A stretch of 64,000 nucleotides of DNA, taken from Eleginops maclovinus (taxonomy: Eukaryota; Chordata; Actinopteri; Perciformes; Eleginopidae). The notes beneath the pieces were generated by a model. It made no database searches and was not told the origin of the DNA. It saw only the letters and a program-made list of their open reading frames with translations. The DNA is taken from contig NC_086349.1 in the NCBI RefSeq assembly GCF_036324505.1, positions 20,374,247 to 20,438,246 on the forward strand, written 5' to 3'. Shown here one piece after another: positions 1-33,564 of the stretch (the stretch's first letter is position 1; the number at the start of each line of letters is the position of its first letter). The translations under genes were made by a program, and so were the position numbers.

Positions 1-3000
1 TTCTGTAACACCTACCTACTGTATACTCCTTGTACTTTAAAGCAATTGTTTCAATATTTTTACAAATATGTTTTTTTGCTTTCTTGCAGAGAATAAGTTG
101 ACAATATTGATTCTACTCTCACGTGTGTACGGTTTATTTAACGCTACAGCCAGCACCTGGTTGGCATTGAATAAAGATTAGAAACCAGGAAAGCAAGCAA
201 GGCTCTGTCCAAAGGAGAAACCTACCAGCACTTTTAAACCTCACAAATTAACAATTTATATGGTTTTTTTTATTCGATAGAAGATATGAAATATAAAAGA
301 CAAGTTGTGGTTGAACAGGGAATTATGTGCCGGACTATTTCTCAGCTTGGTGAGCTTTAGAGGTGGATTTTATGATGACAGTTTTTGTAAATAATTTGTA
401 ATTGTATTCACATATTAATGCATTTGTACAGCTCTCATCTTTAGGCAAGGAGAGCTACCTTTTGTGAGATCTCTCTAAAGTGTATAGGTCAGCTGTAGAA
501 ACGTAGCTTTTTCAACTTGCACTGATGCAAACCACAACCCGATATCTAATGCAATGTGTCCATCCTATTTTACATGGAGATATTGTCTGTATAACCTAGA
601 TTTTTCTTTTGATGAAATTGATTTTCTAATTGGATTTTTAGACAACATGTGAATCTGCATCTCTTTATGCAAAAAGTAATCCAGGGCACTCCAACTCATG
701 GTTGAGCTCACCGGTGTATTACCCCCTATTTGTTTGAGGAGCTGTTTTGTCCCTAGATACCCTGAGGAATACTGTCATTTTTTTGCTTCCTGGCTACAAA
801 TGGGCGACTGTTTTGAGGTGTTTTTCCTTTGTCAAGCATGCTATTGCCCTCCTGCTTCCAATCTGTGTTCAAAGTAAACCAGCTGCTGAAACTTAGAAGA
901 GTGGTATTCATCTTCTCATCTTACTCTTGGTGAAATAATTAAGCACATTTCTCAAAATGTATAACTAACCCTTTAGATGACCTCAGGAAATACAAGCTGT
1001 CTTAGTATATTCTATTCTATGTTTTCCTCCCTAAATAATTTCTTACATGTGTCTGAATTTCACAGCAATCCAGAACAGCCATAAAAATACCCAAAATCCC
1101 AGCTGGATTTATCTGATTGTCCCGGACTTACTGTAGTTCCTTTCAATCAATCTGTCCCTTTTGGTCTGATTGCTCATATCAAAGCTGCTGTGATGGGGCG
1201 AGTTCAGGCAGCAGTCTGTGAGCTGTGGGCGACTCACTGAGGCTCACAGACATCAGCAGACAGCAGAGGCTACAGCCTTTCTGTAGCCCTGAGCCCTGAG
1301 GATCGACTTACATTAATATTAACCATGTTAAGCTGTATTAACATTTGCATAGTGTGCATAATGTCCTGAAAATCAAATCAAAAATTAAACAAGTATAGGG
1401 TTTAATGTGGTTCTTTAAAATTAAATCTATTTATCACTGCTGTACACACACTCAACCAGGTTTTTACAAATCCAGTCTTATTATCTGTTCATGTGTGTGT
1501 GTCTGTGAGTACTGTATTTGCAGCTAAGGGCATCCATGCATGACCATGTACATGTGTATTGGTGTATGAATGTGTGTCAGTGTGTGTTGTGTATACTAAG
1601 CAGTTTATCTCGTCTGCTCTGCATATCTTACATACAAGTGCAGGGGCTGAGCCAGGTTCAACACACACTGCAGGAATTATAAGACCCCTTCTGTCCATGC
1701 TGAAGGTAAATAGACTCCCTTGGTACATCTAACTCTCCTCCCTTCCCCCTTTCCACCATATTATGACACACCCCAGACACACTTATTTACCCATACAGGT
1801 TCACCTTCACCAGATCAACCCCCCCCCCCCACCCCTTCATGCCCACGTGCCCCGTGTGGCACACCCTGAGGGCATGTCAGAAGTCAGCGCTCTGCAAGTG
1901 GTTTAATTAGGCAACCCCGCCTGGCATTGGGGGAAATTGGGGGGAAGGGAAGAAAAAGCATGGGCACATGAGGTGCTTGGGATGGGGGTCGACTGTAGGA
2001 GTTGGAGGGGAAGAGGGCTATAGTTGGAGATGTGATGTGCACATCTGGATAACAGCTAAACACAGTCATATCTGGGCCATCCAATCATGAGACCCCTGAG
2101 GAAGTGCGTTTCTAGGGCTTCAAAACTGTTAAATATTTGCTGTTCAGCACAGACGTTTCCTTGTTTTATCTTAAAATCGAAAGTCTTTTGGTGCAATATT
2201 TGCCCTTAAACAATAGGATGTGTCCGTCCTCCATTATTGATCCATAAAGACTTACTTAAACTGTTATCAAGTCAGCTGGTAGTGACCAGAATTAGGTAAT
2301 CATCATCAATACACAATGCAGCGCAGCTTCCTTAACCAAGAATCGTTAACTGACTGTGACACAAACAAAACATGTAGTCATACAATGTAAGCACATGTTG
2401 ACGGTTAAACTGCATTAAAACGTTTGCATGTTAAATGAGTTTTGTTAAACAGTTGTTTTTACATTCACTTAAATCACACTTTGTAATCTGCTGTCTTTTT
2501 GTCTTGTTTCATTGTCTATGTTCCCATGTTAAACTGTATTTTTGTAGAGCTTGCTTAGCTACATCTGTTGTATAAAAGGCTCAGTACATACAATTATTAC
2601 TTGGATACTTTAACCATTAAATGTCTTCTCAAGAACATCAAACATGCATAATTAATATGAAGATGAATAACAAAGTAGTTGAATAGACTAAGCCTGCATG
2701 AGTTGGACAAAATGATGAGTTATGCTAATAAGTATATTTTTCAGAGTCAATAATTCTCCCTCTATGCATAACTATGGCTAGGGGCAACAGCAGACATATT
2801 GTATAAGACAAGCTCCTCATGGCAAACGTGGAGTAGTCATGGCAACGGTGAAGCACATGTTTTTGAAGACAGCATGAAGACTTGTGACTTATGTCTGCCA
2901 AATGTCATGGGCGTTAAATAATACATTGATATTTTGCAGTGCAATTTCACTTACACAATCAGTGAACAAGTGTCATGCTTTCATCCTATCATCTACATCT

Positions 3001-4860
3001 GATTCTTCTTCTTACAATGTTTAAAAACATCTCAAGTGAATCCATAGCTGCCATTCTGGCCCTGAACACATGTTGTCCGCAGAGCGCCGCCATCTACCCA
3101 TGAAGTGACTTTAGGTTTTTGTGCATTTCAATGGTCTGCAAAGTAATCCCAAAGTTCTCACCCGAGGGAGTTTCTCCTTTTCCTGACTGAATAATGAAAT
3201 AGCAATAAAAGCACATGTGTAAAAAATATTAATCATGGCTGCATGACATTTAAGTATTCAAGTTTTAAGGGCCATGGTATTCTGCATGCTTTGCTTGTTC
3301 ACTGACAAGGCTTACTTGGATAACTTATTACAAAATAACTATTGTTAAAGTGATCATTAGTTACACCTCTGCTGAAGAATTTCCCTAAAATATATTCTCT
3401 GCATTGAGGAACCTAATAGCTCACACGTTAGTATTTATTGTGTGAGGCACAGGGAATCCATTATTCATTTCATGTGCAGCTTTCATCCTCACTCTTTTAT
3501 CCAAACTTGGTAATCAGGGAAAACAGGAAAGAACCACGGCTCAGCATACAAACTACAAATCTGACTTTTACAGTCTAACCAGTGTATTGTTTTCTTCCCC
3601 TTGTATCTTCTCCCTTTGTGTTTTATTTTTATCTTTCATACCATTAACTTTGATCTATTCTCCTGAAACTGTTTCACCTTCTGAAGGGCTTCATAAATCT
3701 CTCTTGATCTCCCTGTGGATGAAAACGGCTGGTCCAGAATATAAATCAGCATTGGGCCAATCCGGACCGCAGTCAAGCATAGCAGCATCTTAAATATGTC
3801 TTTTATCTACATATATACACACACAAGGATGGTTTATGTTAAAGGAAAAACATAGTATGATTTCTGCACTCACAACACTTCTTGAATGTAAATATGCTGC
3901 AGAGGATAGTGATTTTAAACAATACTAAGGAGCATTTCAGGGAATAATTTAGTAATCCTTTACCTCAGTAAAACAACTAAATGCAAAAATACTCTACTAC
4001 AAGTAAAAAATCATGCATAGAAACCCTTACTTCAGTTAAAGTGTTAAAGTGTTATCAGAATATCTATTTAAAACGATCAAGTAGACCGTTTGCTGTAAAA
4101 TGATACCTGACATTGTTATAACATTAAGTGCTTCTGGATTATCATTACTGCTGCATTAATCTGTATGTTGCATTTACCTGCTCTAAATGTTTAATGCTGT
4201 GCTAATTTTAAAGTATTTATAGAATGTTGGGTAGTTTAATCAAAAGCAGTTCATCATGTTCTATAGAATTGTTAAGATGGATTTTTTAGTTTTGGAAGTC
4301 ATTCATATTTAGCTGAAGAAGAATCCATAAAAGAATACGTTATCCTTTATTTCATTGCAAACATTTAAAATCAACACATTTGGTAATATATTGTTCCCAC
4401 TCTACAGGAAGGGAATTAAACATCTAATCTTAGAAGTAAATACATCCGAAAGAAAATGTGTAGTGCATCCATTTCCTCTAACAGGTAGTGAATTTCATGT
4501 ATAGTATGAAGGGGCTTTGAAAATGTAGGCTACTCAATTTATTTATTTGAATGCATATTTCCTCTGGCTTTGTAGATGTCTTTTGTCCCCTTACTTTCTG
4601 GTTTGAGTTTATAACATTCTGATATGTTGATATCCCTTGAACGTATTCTGTATTTTTAAAACTACATTAACGGTTGTTCTGTTTAAGTTATAGAGCGTAC
4701 ACCTAGTAATATAGTATGAAACTCTCTAATAAAAAAGGAGTATTGTGTTAGTACTTGTAACACGGTTGCCACCTTGTGCCTGAAAAAGGTCTTAAAGTGT
4801 TTTATAGTCAGGCACTACATGTGTTGCTTTGCCAAACAATCGGGGACCTGAGAAAATCAC
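1..4860. other. Gene-free flank upstream of ddx23
   Basis: No exon with convincing codon content and splice sites was found on either strand. The sequence is AT-rich, with short TG-rich patches (about 1490-1600) and a C run near 1820. In human the gene on this side of DDX23 is RND1, so the leftmost bases could belong to its 3' untranslated region (an AATAAA lies near 169), but no coding sequence is present to prove that. One decayed dispersed repeat lies at about 3950-4265 and is listed separately. Confidence 0.5.
3950..4265 (-). repeat. Decayed copy of AAGTAC-rich teleost dispersed repeat
   Basis: Read on the minus strand this stretch follows the layout of the AAGTAC-rich repeat better preserved at 31456-31956: a block with ACTTAAGT-like words, the phrase GGGTAGTTTAATC (plus strand, about 4229), and a GCTAATTTTAAAGTA block. 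I recognise the family from teleost genomes as a short non-autonomous DNA element. No clear ends or target duplication remain here, so the limits are approximate. Confidence 0.5.
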
Positions 4861-4867
4861 ATCCACT

Positions 4868-4976
4868 TTGCTGGGAAATGTAGTTCAAACAGTCGAGCGG
4901 CTTCATCCTGTATGGAGCGCTCAGAACTACGACTCCCACAATCCCTTGCTGGCTTTCGCTCGTGTCCAAGCGCGAT
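4868..4976 (+). promoter_or_regulatory. ddx23: ddx23 core promoter with two ZNF143/Staf-like sites
   Basis: Two matches to the long ZNF143 (Staf) motif, whose core is AACTACAATTCCCAG, face each other within 60 bases: CTGGGAAATGTAGTT at 4871-4885 (minus orientation) and AACTACGACTCCCACAATCC starting at 4925. The stretch is locally rich in CpG compared with the AT-rich flanks and lies directly upstream of a good donor site at 5034. Such paired sites are common at housekeeping promoters without TATA boxes. The start site itself cannot be placed from sequence alone. Confidence 0.6.
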
Positions 4977-5033
4977 ATGGCGTCTTCTTGAAGCGTACAT
5001 ACATCGCAAGTGTATTGTTGACAAGTGATTAAG
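4960..5033 (+). other. ddx23: ddx23 untranslated exon 1 (5' end approximate)
   Basis: A strong donor, AAG followed by GTACGT, sits at 5033/5034, and the first coding exon at 6020 begins exactly at its ATG after an acceptor, so an upstream untranslated exon is required. This CpG-rich stretch next to the ZNF143-like sites is the obvious candidate. If transcription starts upstream of 4977 the leader carries a five-codon upstream ORF including stop (ATG 4977, TGA 4989-4991). The 5' boundary is a guess. Confidence 0.55.
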
Positions 5034-6019
5034 GTACGTTTTAAATGTTGTAAACCACCAATTACACTGTGATGTTGTGTACAATATAAACATTTGACTC
5101 GAGTGATGTTCAAGCGTTGCATTTGTGTCAGTTTACTGAAGAAAATTAGCATCTTTGCTAAGTTGTTAGCTAGCGTCAGGAGCTAGCCTCTTCACACTAT
5201 CTACATTTATTTGAAACAAACATGTAACACTGAGTTTCATTGTTTACGTCCTTCATGACACGTTACATTTTGTTACTGTTGCTATTCAAGTTTGATGTGG
5301 AACTATAACAGGCCTGAAACTTTTACCGTCCGACTTAAAGTGCATGTTACCTTCAGGTACTTGCTGCAGAAACGTATAATTGAATGCTAAATAATAAAAG
5401 CGATCATCCCTGTGTTCCCTGGGTCTTCATTTACGGTTCGAATAGTCTCGTTTAGAAGAAGGAAATGCTTTGTTTTAATAGTCATGTTGTAGTATAGCAT
5501 TATCGATGCTTTCTGTTCTTTGACACTGTCTTGTCAATGTTAAGATTAATCCCTGATGATAACTTGCTCCGAAGCATCAATTAATCATGATCTACACAAA
5601 CAGGCAAGTTTGATATAAACAACTTGTTAATAAATAAAGCGATAATATATTTACTGATTGATGTTGGTATGAAATTAAAACGAAACCACATGTTTGGCAA
5701 ATGCTTTTATAGTAACTGCCCACCTGATCATTTGGAGGCTATAAGTGGTTACCCTAACCCTAACCCAAGATAACTGACACAGAAAACACTGAACATTTGA
5801 GGGAAACAATGTCCAGGAAAAATAAGATTGACTTAACCTGTAAAGAAAAACTGTAAAAGCAAAAAAAAGAAGAAGCTAAGTGCCTTAACAGCATGACTGT
5901 AGGCTGCTGATTCCTGTATGTCCTGAAACGTAATGGAGCACTTTTCCTTATCAAAAACCTAACCAAGGGAATGTTAAATAACTGCACATTTTTCCGTAAC
6001 ATGCTCTTTGTGTGTGCAG

Positions 6020-11794
<5,775 letters not shown>

Positions 11795-12397
11795 TTCATC
11801 ACGCCTGTTATAGTTGGACTTAATCAGCTGAACATTCACACACATCAGGGTCTCAATCTGTTTCATCGTGTTGCTTCTGCAAATCATTTCTCTGTTTGGC
11901 ATTCAGGATGGAGGATTGGTCTCCAGTTCATTTACGCCCATTTATTCTTCCTTCACCTCTCATGTTTTCGGTCTGTTTTTGTCTTTCCTACCGCACTGCT
12001 TTTAGTGTGTGTAAACTTGGACTCCTGGTTAGATGTTTTCTGATTTGCTTCTACTAGCAAGAAGTGATGTAATGATTTGCACTGTATAAATGCTTCTCCT
12101 TGCTTATCAAACATGATAAGTACCATCCAGGATGTGAGGCTAAGTGCTGTTGAACCTTTGATTCTTTTAAGAGACCATTGCCAGAAGTGACAGCCATTTT
12201 CTTTTACTTCAGGAGCCTCCTCTGACTAAACTGTAATTCATCATTTTTAATATAAACATTTGTATGAAGTGAATACAGTACATTTGAGTGACGTCTGTTC
12301 TTAATTATATGAGAAAAACATCTTTTGACAAGTTTAAATCTTGCGCAAACTTCAAGCGCTCGAAGTAAGAGGCTCAGGAGTGATGTTGAGTTTTGAT

Positions 12398-12403
12398 AAT
12401 AAA
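12398..12403 (+). terminator. ddx23: ddx23 poly(A) signal AATAAA
   Basis: A canonical AATAAA lies about 600 bases after the ddx23 stop codon, with a T-rich stretch downstream. It is the most plausible end of the 3' untranslated region (11795 to roughly 12420). An earlier weaker end cannot be excluded. Confidence 0.55.
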
Positions 12404-12826
12404 AACCTATTGGTTACATGGCTCGTTCACGACTCCATTCAAAAAATTAAAAAGGACTTTTTCTGTGGATAAAACGTAATGAATAGTACCTACGACTTAT
12501 TCTGTTCAAACTTTAACAAAGCTTAGAACCAGGATTTCAGGGGCTTTAAATCAGTAGTAGATAGACAGTGCTGGAAGTCAGGAACGCCGAAGTCATTGTG
12601 ATTAATCCTAAAGGGAACATGCGTATGTGTTCACAGAATTTTGTGGTTATCTGTCCAATGTTGTTAACTGAGAACCTCACATGTCCACCTCAGAGTCAGT
12701 TTATGGAATATGACTTTCTGTGCAGAGGTTCATGGCACTGCTGTGAAGTGGATTTACACCTGAGTGTATTATAGTGAAACAAAAAAAGGACCCAAACCAT
12801 TAAAAGTACATAAAATCCGTCATGTT

Positions 12827-12832
12827 TTTATT
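12827..12832 (-). terminator. cacnb3: Candidate cacnb3 poly(A) signal (AATAAA on minus strand)
   Basis: Minus-strand AATAAA about 2.8 kb after the cacnb3 stop codon; it is the last one before the ddx23 3' end on the other strand. Other minus-strand AATAAA-like words occur within the proposed 3' untranslated region, so shorter transcripts are possible. Confidence 0.4.
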
Positions 12833-14433
12833 TTGTTTTAAGTCATATTTTTACTTAGCATTGTAAATCTATTTTCAAATAGAAAGCATTCTATACAGCA
12901 TCAGGCAGGAAATGTCTCACTTTTTACACATTTGCTGTCTCTTTTGATAAATAGAGGGAAGAGGCGTGTTGGGTCACGCTAGCACGCTGTGGTAGTCTGG
13001 TGGATACACGGTTATATTTAGTGCAGTTATTGCATCACAAAGCAACCATCCCAAAAAAAAGTAGTGCAATTTTTTTCTTTAAATCTACTCACACAGAAAG
13101 AGGAAGTCCAGATGGTCTAAGGCGTTTAAAGTTGTTCAATGTTAGGCTTAGTATTGCATACAGAATAAGACAGAGGAAACTAAATTATAACCCTTGTAAA
13201 AATTGTGCTTCGTAAATTGAAAAACTTCAACTGCTTTTGTCAGTCGCTAAATTGGTCCGCTTTGAAAAACATACTCTGCCAAAATATAATGAAAATAGCT
13301 AATTGGTGAAATACGGCATGCAGGGTTTTAATAATAATTCACTCGTTCATTTTTTATCAATAAAGAAATGAAATCCTGGGCCTGATCTGGGACGATTTTT
13401 TTTAAGTGAGTGACTTTTAAAAGTGCGTCAACAAGTGTCCACCCAAATACTGTGAGAGAAAAAATGTCCCCACTATTAATGTCTGTGGATAAATAAAGTG
13501 ATGCATTCTGATTATTATTTTTTAGTAATAGTGTTGTTAGTGGTGTGAGGAGTGAGTAGCCCCAAAGACAAGACTATCACTACAAGACAACGAGGAGAAT
13601 CAGAATCAATGCATTACTGAAATACTTAACTGTAAAAAGAAACAATCAGATTTCATGCAACACTTGCATAGGTTTTTTTTTTTTTCAATCATGCTGATTT
13701 TTTTTTGTCTTCAAAATATACAGAACACTAGATAGAGATACCTGTGAGACATGGAAGCAGTAAACCAGTAACTCCTAAAGCCGGCTGATAACATCGGCTG
13801 GTGGACTCAATAATAATAATAATAACGATGCAGGAACAGAATGACATCATGTCACGCGTGCTACGAGTCCCTCACGAGCACGACACATTCGTGGAGTTGA
13901 GCGCGATGAGTGTGTAGGACTTACACCTGAGGATCTGCTTTGATGAAAACCCGAATAAAACTGCAGTACGTAACGCAACGAATGGCAAAGACACACAGGA
14001 GGGGTGGAGGGGGGGGGGTGGAGTGAGATTAAGTGTAGAAACTGTGGATGCTACAATCAATAACGTGCTACAATCGAATTACAGGGCGATCGGTTGGGTT
14101 TTGGAAACACCCGGTGGTGCTGGAGGTGCAAAAAAGGCATGCAAGCTTACATTCTCTGAAGATCTGAAGCTGCAGCGCGTGTGCAGCGTGCGCTTGATAA
14201 TATGTGAATGATCATGTAAACAAGCAAGTTCGGCAAGTAATTCGCCCTTTAAAAAGATAACATTCCCTTTTTCTTAGTTGTGTTTACATTCTCTGTGCTC
14301 GTTTTGAGATTTTTTTTTTGTCTTCTCTAAGAGGTGTGAAGAGTGATTGTACAACAGCAAAAGACGAGTGATGCCCAGAAAGAAGCACTGTAATGTACTG
14401 CAGCTTCATACCACTAACTTACATTGAGAACCA

Positions 14434-14436
<3 letters not shown>

Positions 14437-14470
<34 letters not shown>
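14437..14470. repeat. (TG)17 microsatellite
   Basis: Uninterrupted TG dinucleotides, 34 bases, in the presumed cacnb3 3' untranslated region (AC repeat in the transcript). Confidence 0.95.
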
Positions 14471-14472
<2 letters not shown>

Positions 14473-15639
14473 TCCATCACCATCTTCAGAGTAAAAACAC
14501 ATGGGTGGCAACATTTCTCCAAAAACAACAAACAAGTCCATATAAACAAAATCTAACAAATATAGTAGCAATGAAACAAAACCAGGTGCCCATTCAGTAT
14601 ATACATTGTAATCAAATGCATTCCTATTTCCCATAAGAAGACATTCCTACATTAGGGTCTATCCGTAAAGATCATTCAGTTCCTGTTCTGACGTCAATGT
14701 GCAAATAGTCTTAAAATAATTATACTCAAACATGCAATAGTAAAGATAGTTAAAAGTCTTAGGAATTTTAAGGCCAGTGTATGAGACATCCTACAATAGA
14801 GAAACTTTAGGCCGAGCAGCTAAAGTTTGAGTTTGCGTACAGCTGGTAGCCTGAAACCTTTCCATTGCAGAGGGGAGTAGCCCTGTTGACTTTAAAGGGA
14901 AAATCGACCAGCTTTTTTGTGGAGGTCCATACAGCTTTGATGGTAAAAGTAGTCGATTGAAGCGATATATTCCTCAGTGTGTGCTATAATGATAGAAGGA
15001 TGAGGTCTCCTGCTGCGTAATCTGTTCTTCCTGCATCCAGCACTGTCATTTTGAAGTGACTGATGTATTTTAGATGCAAGGAAGAACTACAAGCAAACTT
15101 ATCTTAGATTTGTATTACCCCCCTCTGGTGGCTAGGGGGCTTGCATGCTCTAAATGCCACTCCAAAAAATATTTAACCAGTCTATAAAACCAGAAGATGG
15201 CATGGGCAGAGATACAGCTTACAGAGTTTCATCTCACTCCTATATAATGCAGCAGATAGAGCATAAGCTTACCAACCATCTATAGCTGAAAGTGCACACA
15301 CAATGCCTCCTGGTAAATGTAGGCAGGAGAAAGCAGCTTCCTTGAACACTAAAGCATGCACAGAGGGATTATTTGCTTCAATTAACCAAAGAAACCGATT
15401 GGATATCCATTTAAAAAGGTGGAGAATTGTCCCTTTAATCTAAAAGACTTGACCCTGAAGAGGTCAGTGCGACCCTTAAAGATAAATTCAGTCTGGGAAT
15501 CTGGAATAGAGTGACTGTCAATTCTTAAAAAAGAGACCTAAAGTTGTCTACCAAATAAACTGGGAATCTGTTTCTGATTTGGGGCCAATTTGGGGACAGT
15601 CAGACGGCTGATCTGGAGGCCGGGGGGTTGGGGGGTTCC

Positions 15640-30399
<14,760 letters not shown>

Positions 30400-30730
30400 C
30401 TATTGAGGGCGCAGGGAGGCGGGATGCACACAGACATGGGTTAACGTTACCGGAGGAAACAAGGGGCACAAAATACATTGAAAATGCGGTAAAGAGAGCG
30501 GGGGAAGCGGCATGAAGGAGCGGAAAATTGGGCAGGAAAAAAGGCGTCTAATATCCGAGCAAAGCTGATAGAAAAAGCTAACAAAAATGGGTGTTATTAT
30601 AAGCTACATCGGGGGCAAATATGTAAAGCGAGCTGCAAAAATGCCGGAGCTAAAATAAACCGTTACTGGAGCGTCATCGAGGCGAGCAACCGTTCAGGTC
30701 TGTACTAAGTGTGATGCTCTGCCGGGGGTG
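30400..30730 (-). promoter_or_regulatory. cacnb3: cacnb3 long-form promoter and 5' leader region
   Basis: CpG-containing, locally GC-richer sequence lies directly upstream of the first coding exon. No TATA box or sharply defined start-site motif was found, so this is inferred from position and base composition. Confidence 0.45.
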
Positions 30731-31047
30731 TCAATGGTGGCTTTCAGGGCACAAGAAAGCACAAAAAGGATCATACAGGTGTAACATTATAATCTGTTTT
30801 TGTTTTTAGAGGTGTGATACTCAATATCAACACTATGATCTCTCTCGTTTGGGCCAAATATGGAGGATTCATACAATAAACAACAGTAGAATAAATGTGG
30901 AATCTTCAAAGAATGGATCTCTGAATTCATAATATAGGGGAGATTTTTTTTTGGTAGCAGATGCACAGATAAACACAATGACATGTATTTTTGTGACCAG
31001 TGGGGAACATATTCTGGTACTTGTATCAAAGTAAGCTTGTAACACTC

Positions 31048-31400
31048 AGTGATGGAAAGTAAGTACATTACTTAAGTACTGTAGAACTAAATGTAGAGGT
31101 AAAAAATACTTCAACTTTACTTGCGTATTTATATGCTACTTAAGTGTGGGACGAAGTAATTAGATATCTGCACAATGTAGAAATAGGCAAGTCTTGCATT
31201 CAAACTGTGACTGAGTAACAATACTAAAGTATAAGCATCAACATACAATCAAAGTACTCATCATGCAGAACTATGCCTATTTCAGATAAAATGTATACTT
31301 TTATATCATATTTCTTGATTCTTACAAATGATGCATTATATGTTCATCAACTTAATACTGCTTTTGGTAACGGTGGAGCTAATTTGGCTATCTAGGAGAC
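31048..31400. repeat. Rearranged copy of AAGTAC-rich teleost repeat
   Basis: It starts with CAGTGATGGAAAGTAAGTAC, like the left end of the family, but soon continues with segments in the opposite orientation (ACTCATCATGCAGAA), suggesting two pieces joined or an internal inversion. Confidence 0.5.
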
Positions 31401-31455
31401 ATTTAGTAAAATGGAAGGAGTTTTGAACTAATAATGATGATAAGTCATTAACAGA

Positions 31456-31956
31456 CAGTGGTATAATGTAACTAAGTACATTTAAGTACTGTACTTAAGT
31501 AAAAGATTGAGGTATTTGTACACATTATGCTACTGTATACTTTTACTCCACTACATTTTGTAGGTAATTGTTGTACTTTATACTCCTATACTTTATTTTC
31601 TTTCTGAATAGTTATCATATTTAGGTTATAAATACTAAATATCAATCGACATTGTAATATATTATTTTAGGTTAAGCTACCCAGCAATTCAAATGAACCC
31701 CACTTTAACTTTAAGTGATGAACAAATTCATAACTTTATTAAATGTAATACAAACATTGAAAACGTATCTAGCAAACAATTGTTAAAATGGTCAAATAAC
31801 TTTTGTTTTTGGTACTTAAAGCATTTAAAGCTTACACTTTTCTACTTTTACTTAAGTACAGGTTTGAATGCAGGAATTGTATTTGTAACTGAGTATTTGT
31901 ACACTGTAGTATTGCTACTTTTACTTAAGGTAATAATCTGAGTACTTCCACTTCTG
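31456..31956 (+). mobile_element. Near-complete AAGTAC-rich non-autonomous DNA element
   Basis: It begins CAGTGGTATAATGTAACTAA and runs through TTAAGTACTGTACTTAAGTA and ACTTTTACTCCACTACATTT, ending near GAGTACTTCCACTTCTG. The ends resemble the CAGTGGTGG...CCACCACTG termini of the better copy at 32586. The family is common in teleosts. No coding capacity; target duplications were not recognised. Confidence 0.65.
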
Positions 31957-32585
31957 GTAGAAGGTGCAACAAAACTAACTAGAGAGTGATGGAGCTGTCA
32001 ATCAAGCTGTACACTCCTTCAATGTCAACATACAAACAAAGCTTTTTAGAAACTTGTTTATCCTGCATTTAGTTTTAGTACAGACAGACAGCAACAAAAG
32101 AGCTGACATAATATTGTGACCATTGGCCATAACAACATTCATCAGGCGCCCAGAAACAGTGTGGGAATGATGCTACATGGATGTAAGTAACAGTTGTGCT
32201 AAAATGTTAGCATAAAAACTTTTAAGGGCTAAGATATGACGGTTAGCTCGTTGCCCTTTGCGACCGAAATGTACTACTACTGATTAATCTTTAGCCCACT
32301 CAAACAGTACATTGTAAGCAGGTAGGCTGCATATAAAGTGGTTAAAACAACTTAGAAAAGGTGTTATTTATGTCAGTTTGCTAGGAAACACAACCCCACA
32401 TTTTATGGTGTAAGCTAACTAACGGCTCTTTTAACTACATCTGGTTTCAATTTCTAAACCTATACAATAAACGTCAACTGGAATGTTGTTGTCTTTTTGT
32501 TGTAGTTTTGACAATGTTAGTTTGCTCTCCGTATCTGTTTGCTAGGCTGCATAATCTTAACCTATTGGACAGTATTCATCGTTTC

Positions 32586-32834
32586 CAGTGGTGGAAAATA
32601 ATTAAGTACATTTTACTCCAGTAGTACTGTAGCTACTAAAGTACACATTTGCTGTACTTGTAATTTACTCGAGTATTTTCATTTTATATTACTTTATACT
32701 TCTACTGTACTACACTTCAGATGTATTTACTTTATAAAGATCCTTTCTTGATGCAGTACTTTTGCTTTAAATTGAGTATTTTTAAAGTGTGATTTTTTCC
32801 CAAGTAAAGAATCTGAATATTTTGTCCACCACTG
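32586..32834 (+). mobile_element. Short AAGTAC-rich element with matching inverted ends
   Basis: The termini CAGTGGTGGA and TCCACCACTG are perfect inverted repeats around 249 bases rich in AAGTAC/GTACTT words. The CAGTGGTGG end is hAT-like, but the flanking 8-mers (ATCGTTTC and ATGGCTAC) do not clearly match, so the target duplication is eroded or the class assignment is wrong. Confidence 0.65.
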
Positions 32835-33129
32835 ATGGCTACTGAGTTTACCTTCATATCCATTTGCCAGGTTGTTTTTGACACTTTGCTACCTCAGCAT
32901 GTAAAACATGTGTCCTTCTGTCTTTCTCTTTCAAGCATACCTGTTGCTCACTTTACTTCTGCTAGCAGATTTATGAGTTGTTTGCCTGATCTGGCCTGTC
33001 CTGTTGGACAAAGCCTTCAACCTGTGTTGAGTTCTTTAGACTCAGGCATTGTTACTCTACAAGGGACGTCCTTTACAACCCTGTACATTTGGTGTAGAAA
33101 ATTAGAAAGGTCATCTAGCTACCACAATG

Positions 33130-33480
33130 TAAATATATCAAAAGTTGTCATTCAGAAAATAAATCTGAAATTTGACAAAATGTCAGATGTTTTAGGAAAA
33201 AAGTGATATTTTTGAAGAAATAGTCGGAAATTTGAAAAAAAGTCGAAATTTGAAAAAAAATCTGATGTTTGTAAAGAAAATCCAAAGGGAAAAATAATTG
33301 AGAGACCAAAAGTGTGAATTTTTGGAAGAAGATGATTAGGGCCACATGAAGAAGGAGTTAAAATAATGAGAAAATAGAGGGACATTTTTAAAAGTCGAAA
33401 TTTTGAAAAAAAAGTCAGATTTTTTGGGAAATATTGATAATAAAAAATAAATAATCTGACATTTAATAATTGAGGTTTAT
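33130..33480. repeat. Degenerate A-rich minisatellite (GAAA/GTCGAAATTT words)
   Basis: Irregular repeats of words such as AAAGTCGAAATTTTGAAAAA and GTCAGATTTTT with a spacing of roughly 15-20 bases, followed by an AT-rich run. Short antisense ORFs rich in Phe/Leu/Ser across it are composition artefacts. Confidence 0.6.
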
Positions 33481-33564
33481 ATACTTTAATAATACAATTG
33501 TATATAATATAATATTATATAGAATCATATTATTATTATTAAACATGTATTTGTAAGCTGAGTT

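Larger units (their letters stand above)
12810..15639 (-). other. cacnb3: Presumed cacnb3 3' untranslated region
   Basis: About 2.8 kb lies between the cacnb3 stop and the next plausible poly(A) signal. I see no coding exon on either strand. It contains (TG)17 at 14437-14470 and a G run near 14010. Its extent is inferred from the poly(A) signal only. Confidence 0.4.

Noticed and set aside
1..900. 3' untranslated region of rnd1, expected by synteny
   Set aside because: No coding sequence in the window to anchor it; an AATAAA near 169 alone is not evidence.
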